A stretch of DNA of 64,000 nt. Origin: Mytilisepta virgata. Its lineage: Eukaryota > Mollusca > Bivalvia > Mytilida > Mytilidae. A program made the position numbers and the translations under genes. Positions within the stretch are counted from its first letter, which is position 1. Each line of letters starts with the position of its first letter. The stretch spans positions 47,751,135-47,815,134 of the forward strand of contig CM051517.1 in assembly GCA_028015205.1 (NCBI GenBank). Direction: 5' to 3'. Below the pieces are notes generated by a model, which did no database searches, had not been told where the DNA came from, and worked only from the letters and a program-made list of their open reading frames with translations. Positions 59,201 to 64,000 of the stretch are shown piece after piece.

Positions 59201-62200
59201 GGATCGTTTGTAGAGGACATGTCATAGACCATTCCTATTATGTTTCAAACCAATCGGCCCAGCGGTTTCAGAGGAGAAGATTTTTGAATAAAAAAATTTT
59301 GAAAATTTGACAAAAAAAGTGCAACAACTCCTAAATGGGTTTTGGGATTTCCTTTAAAATTTCAGGGTAGGTAGATCTCAACATGGCAAACATTTTTCAA
59401 ATTTACATTTCACTTCTATCTCAAATAGTTTTGGAGATAAATGACGAAAAATGTTAAAATTTTGAAAATTTGATGAAAAAAGGGCAATAACTGCTAAATG
59501 GGTTTTGAAATTTCCTTCAAAATTTCAGGGTAGGTAGATCTTGTCATGCTGATCAATTTTACCCCGTCATATTTTGGATATCTGTAACGGTTTTTGAGTT
59601 ATTAGCAAAAAACAGCAATTTACCCCTATGTTCTATTTTTAGTAACAGCAGCCATGTTTTTCGACGAATCAAAAATCCCCACATTAGTTCTATGCAGGGT
59701 ACCCCAAGGAACATTCATACCAAGTTTGGTTCTAATTAGTCAAGTAGTTTCAGAGGAGAAGATTTTTGAAATAATAACATAAGAAAAAGCCAAAAATGTC
59801 AAAAAAGGGCAATAACTCTAACATCAGTTGACAGATTTCCACAAAAATCAGCACACAGGTAGCTCTCATCATGCTGAACACTTTCAACCTGCCAGAATTT
59901 GCCGTAACCTAATGATTTTTGAGATATTTGCGAAAAACTGTTGTCTGACCCCTATGTTCTATTTTTAGTAACAGCGGCCATATTTTTTGATGGATCAAAA
60001 ATCCCCACATCAGTTCTATGCAGGATACCCCAAAGAACATTCATACCAAGTGTGGTTCCAATTGGTCAAGTAGTTTCAGAGGAGAAGAGTTTTGAAAAAT
60101 TGTTAACGATGACATACGACGACGGACGCCAAGTGATGGCAACAGCTCACATGGCCTTTGGCCAGGTGAGCTAAAAATAAACGAAGCTGACAGACAGCAG
60201 AGCAGATTTTCCTCCCTCACAGTTTGGAATAGATGACAAACCCATTCACCCATCCCCCTGCTGTACATTAACAGTAATTATGACATCTTTATTACATCAA
60301 ACTTTACACATTTACCTGTCAGACTTATCTATTTTTATCACATCTGTGATTGTTAGACAAATACCTGAATTGGTGTTCGAGAACTGGAGCTTTTTTAACA
60401 TAAAAATAAAAGGAAAATTTTCAAAACGGATCGAGCCATCAGGGGTGTTAGAGGAATAGTGTGAAAAATGCTCGATTGTTCATTGCCCTATGTGATAGCA
60501 TTCAAAGCAATATTTGATTGATTGTCAATTTTCCTAAGCAACATCGGCATTTCTTCTTTCAAACTTTGTGATAGGTTGATATTTTGCAATATTCATTTTT
60601 CACCCATTGTGAAAATATAATTAATTAAGTATAGATATTGGTATGCTCACATCATCCTCTTCCTCTTCAATATCATTTATACTTGTCTTTCCAATATAAC
60701 CCTCTGGAGCCCAACCTTCCTTTCCATTTATTTTCACAAACCACCAACCACTGTCAGACTTTTCTAACACCTACAAAATAAAATTAATGAATTTAAATTA
60801 TATATTAGACATTAGATATTTTCTATCATTGTTGACTATTATATAAAGTTTCTCTTTATATACATGATCATAACTATTTGATAGGCAATTGTTATTAAGT
60901 AAGAACTTGAGTCAAACACATCTTGCCAAAATCAAACAAAGGTCTATTCACCAACATTCAACCTACAAAGGCTATTTTGATAAGTGTTGTGTGATTTTTT
61001 TTAATAAATGTGTGCACCTTTCTTTCCACACTTGAAGACAGGCCACAATGTCATTACTTAAGTTGGCCAGGGTACTACAACCAAAGAGGGCCAAATGACC
61101 CTTTGCTTGTGAGGATTATAGTTTCAATATGGCATAAATTTCTATTAAGAAATATATTGTTATAACATTTCCTGAATATTACTTTACATTTATCTACACA
61201 TTTTCAAAAGTAAACACAGCAAAATGTAACTGTACATACCTCTACTACTTCTCCTTGACTAAATGATATACCATCTCCAACAGTGTCTGTAAACTCTGAG
61301 ATAGTAACATAATGATTGTCTGTCCTACAGAAAGAATTCATCACATCGTCTGATGCCTGTAATGTATAAAAATATCATTTCTGACTGATATCTATAAAGT
61401 TTTAACTGTTCAATGGGGAAAAGTGGAATTTTGGTCACATGAACAATACTGAAACCGATATATATATAATTTTAGTCAGTGTGCTGCTTGAAATAATAAA
61501 ACACGTTCAAACTTCTAAAGATTTATATCCCAGTATAACAAACATAATATTACAATGTTCTGATATTATAGAAAAATCTTTACTTTCAATTTATGAATGA
61601 ATGATCACATTTGACACTGGGTTAATTGGGAAAATTGTCTTACTGAACATTATGAAATTATCTACAGGTAAATTTTTCATTTCATATGCTAAAATGTCTT
61701 GACTAAGTTGCATTAACAAATTGAAATGGTAAAATCAAGTATGTAATAATTTCACTGATAAAAATAATAATTAAAAATCTAATATAACTTATTTTCGTCA
61801 AATTTTTGAAAAAAATATACAGTAAAACATGTCCACTTTCTATATTTTACACTGAAAATCTTAAAATGATGAGTGGAAATATCATTAAAAGTTCATGGAA
61901 TTATAATGTCAGTAGAAAAAACTAAAAAATGAAAATCGTTAGTTTTAATTAATATACAATGGCATCATTATATCAAATTTTTAATTTTGATGACACTTGA
62001 TTTTATGATCACAAATATCTATTTATCTAACTCTGCTACACACAACACCAGTTCTTAGTAATGGCAAAATTTACAATTAACACAGTTACTGAAAAGGCCA
62101 AACATACAATTTATAAAATTTTGTTGTATCTATTCCTGATGATTCATATGATTTTTGTTTATGTATGAATTGTGTTTACTATACCCTTCTATAAAGAGCC

Positions 62201-63500
62201 AACCAGCTATTTCACTTTATACATCATATATTAAATTTTACAATCAATCAAAATTTACAGTAAAGATAAAATATTTTCACCCAAGTCAATATACCAGTAC
62301 ATTACAAAACAAGTAAAATTATCAAAATTGAGAAAATAATGCAATACCACACAATCAAACACTGCAAGCACACCAATATACAATATCCTTGGCAGACATT
62401 TACATTCCAAGTTAAGCAAAGAGAAACTAGAGGCTCCCAGGAGCCTGTATCATTCACCTGGACTATGTCCATCTTGACTGGCAGCCTGGCACATTGTGTC
62501 AAGTTCCAATTGTCTCACTAGTTTCAAACAAGAAGATCATTCAGTGAACTTTCCCATTAGGTCATATGTTAAACTAAGTTCCGCTCTGGCAGCCATCTTG
62601 GATGGTGGACAGGGTCATCGGATATAATTCTGAAAAAGGACCAACTAAGGACCATTGCTGCCAAGTTTTGTTCCAATTGGCCAAGTGGTTTCAGACAAGA
62701 AGATCTTTAAGTAAATTTCCCATAGGGTCCTATATTAAACTATGTTCGAGTCTGGCGGCTATCCTGGATGACAGGTTGAGTCATCTGATATAATTCTGAA
62801 AGAGAACTACCTAAGGACCATTGCGGCCAAGTTTTGTTCCAATTGGCCAAGTGGTTTCGGACAAGAAGATCTTTAAGTAAATTTCCCACAGGATCCTATG
62901 TAAAACTATGTTCGGCTCTGGCAGCCATCTTTGACGATCAACGGGGTCATCGAATATACTTTTGAAAGAGGACCACCTAAGGACCATTGCTGCTTAGTTT
63001 TGTTCCAATTGGCCAAGTGCTTTCAGACAAGAAGATCTTTAAGTAAATTTCCCATAGGGTCTTCTGAAAGAGGACCACCTAAGGACCATTGCAGCAAACT
63101 TTTGTTGCGATTGGCAAATTGGTTTCAGACAACAAGATCTTTTGTACAATTCCCATAGGGTCCTATGTTAAACTAAGTTCGGCCATCTTAGATGATGGGC
63201 AGAGTCATCGGATATAATTCTGAATAAGGACCACCTAAGGACCATTGTCCAATTGGCCCAGTGGTTTCACAGAAGATCTTTAAAGGAAAATTTATGACGA
63301 CAACGGACGCCAAGTGATGAAAAAAGCTCACATGGCCCAAAGGGCCAGGTGAGCTAAAATAATGACACTTACTAGCCAGAAGAAAACACAACTTGAAATT
63401 TATACATGAACAACTATTTTCTCGCATTGAAATATTTATATTGTGAACAACTTTCAAAACGTAACACTTAAACTTCCTTTACCTTAAAATTATTCTCATT
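56212..63500 (-). CDS. SH3PXD2: SH3PXD2 (TKS)-like scaffold, 3' part, four exons
   Basis: TKS proteins are PX-plus-multiple-SH3 scaffolds that organise podosomes/invadopodia and NADPH oxidase activity. Exons seen: 63500-63483 (an 18-bp microexon, NENNFK), 61356-61240, 60770-60651 and the large last exon 58209-56212. All are GT-AG and in phase 0. The first SH3 is split over two exons ([39 protein letters not shown]). The last exon encodes about 665 residues: a disordered linker with SH3 ligands ([43 protein letters not shown]), then two SH3 domains at about 545-596 ([34 protein letters not shown]) and 608-660 ([32 protein letters not shown]). The N-terminal PX part is outside the window, so the name rests on SH3 sequence and order. 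The microexon is the least certain piece. Confidence 0.78.
58261..60176 (-). mobile_element. Full-length AGCTCACCTGG-family element with about six 161-bp modules
   Basis: The low end is AAGAGGCTCACCACAGCCTG then TATCGCTCACCTGG (hairpin stem AGGCT/AGCCT plus inverted repeat). The high end is GGCCAGGTGAGCTAAAA. Modules containing AATAACTCCTAAATGGGTTT recur at about 58521, 58681, 58843, 59004, 59326 and 59488, a step of 160-163 bases. A GACGACGGACGCCAAGTGAT patch precedes the high end. It fills an intron of the SH3PXD2-like gene. Confidence 0.8.
62429..63358 (-). mobile_element. Full-length AGCTCACCTGG-family element with 166-bp modules
   Basis: The low end is TAGAGGCTCCCAGGAGCCTG then TATCATTCACCTGG (stem AGGCTC/GAGCCT, loop CCAG). 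The high end is GGGCCAGGTGAGCTAAAA. Modules starting near TCATCGGATATAATTCTGA recur at about 62614, 62781, 62947 and 63206. CAACGGACGCCAAGTGATGA precedes the end. It lies in the intron upstream of the 61356-61240 exon. Confidence 0.8.
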
Positions 63501-63830
63501 CTAAAAAGGAAAAATACCAAATACAATTATATATCAATAAAGATTTGCATTTTTAAGAAAAAAAATAGAACTGATATTGCATATACACATTTATCGTGCA
63601 ATCAAGCCATTTCCGGTCTAACAACAGGGGTAGAATAAACTTTAGTCGTACAAGGTCAATGACCTAATAAAGTCTACTGGTACTTGTTTACATTCGAAGA
63701 GCGTGAGGAGAATAGTGAATGTACCAGATGACGTCGTGGCATTTCCCATGTTTTCAAGGCAGTTGGATTTCAACATCAAACGTAATTTTAAGACATTTCA
63801 CGCAGTGAAAGGGGATTGCAGGATAAAGAA

Positions 63831-63970
63831 AATACAAAGTCATTGTCGGAAAATATAAAATTTATTTGGGCTTGCTGCGAAACATGAGAAAAAGACTCCT
63901 TTAGGCTCGCCTTTTATCATGTTTCTAAAGCTCGGCCAAATGTTATATTTTCCAACAATGACTTTGTATT
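63831..63970. repeat. Foldback repeat of about 60-bp arms at the window end
   Basis: AATACAAAGTCATTGTCGGA at 63831 pairs with the segment ending TCCAACAATGACTTTGTATT-like sequence at 63970. Weaker pairing continues inward to AACATGA/TCATGTT. The loop is about 16 bases with AGGCTCGCC. It resembles the 31.2 kb foldback in form but not in arm sequence. Confidence 0.8.
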
Positions 63971-64000
63971 GTATATGTACACAGGAAAATGGATTGTTCT

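Noticed and set aside
1..64000. A new defence or biosynthetic gene system
   Set aside because: Apart from the three eukaryotic cytoskeletal/signalling genes and retroelement remains, no further coding region with a recognisable or conserved pattern was found on either strand.

Overview
The window is nuclear DNA from an animal, most likely a bivalve mollusc and probably a mussel (Mytilidae). The DNA is AT-rich, the genes are split by kilobase introns with GT-AG junctions, and the intergenic DNA is packed with repeats typical of bivalves. The species call is an inference from repeat style and was not checked against a database.

Three real genes are present. (1) Minus strand, 27533 to 12328: a complete drebrin-like (DBNL/mAbp1) gene. 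I rebuilt 13 coding exons, each junction in frame, giving 514 residues: ADF-H domain, charged helical region, proline-rich linker and C-terminal SH3. (2) Plus strand, 29874 to 41516: a complete RHOBTB gene of 8 coding exons and 669 residues: degenerate Rho GTPase, split BTB, second BTB and C-terminal domain. It lies head-to-head with DBNL, with about 2.3 kb between start codons. (3) Minus strand, 63500 to 56212: the 3' part of an SH3PXD2 (TKS)-like scaffold gene with three SH3 domains. Its 5' part, where a PX domain is expected, lies beyond base 64000. All three belong to actin/Rho/podosome families, but nothing here shows that they are functionally linked.

Region by region: 1-420 is a CpG-rich degenerate TTACGAG-type array. 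521-6164 is a decayed DIRS-like tyrosine-recombinase retrotransposon on the minus strand (gag-like, RT-RNase H, recombinase), with inverted terminal repeats and part of one end duplicated. 7-12 kb is repeat-bearing intergenic DNA. 12.3-27.5 kb is DBNL, its introns holding MITEs, SINE copies and element relics. 27.5-29.8 kb is the divergent intergenic region. 29.9-42 kb is RHOBTB with a SINE, a LINE scrap, foldbacks and MITEs in its introns. 42.7-48.9 kb is a dense repeat block (62-bp minisatellite, then two tandem-core elements). 49-56 kb is intergenic with another element and a hairpin array. 56.2-63.5 kb is the SH3PXD2-like gene with two large elements in its introns.

The most striking non-genic signal is one architecture shared by five sequence-unrelated repeat families: a short terminal inverted repeat, then a GTC/GTCC-rich simple-sequence patch, then usually a core of roughly 140-170-bp tandem modules, then the second inverted-repeat copy, then a small hairpin. 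This matches what is known of Helentron-associated (HINE/pearl-type) non-autonomous elements. I found no evidence of a new protein-coding system.
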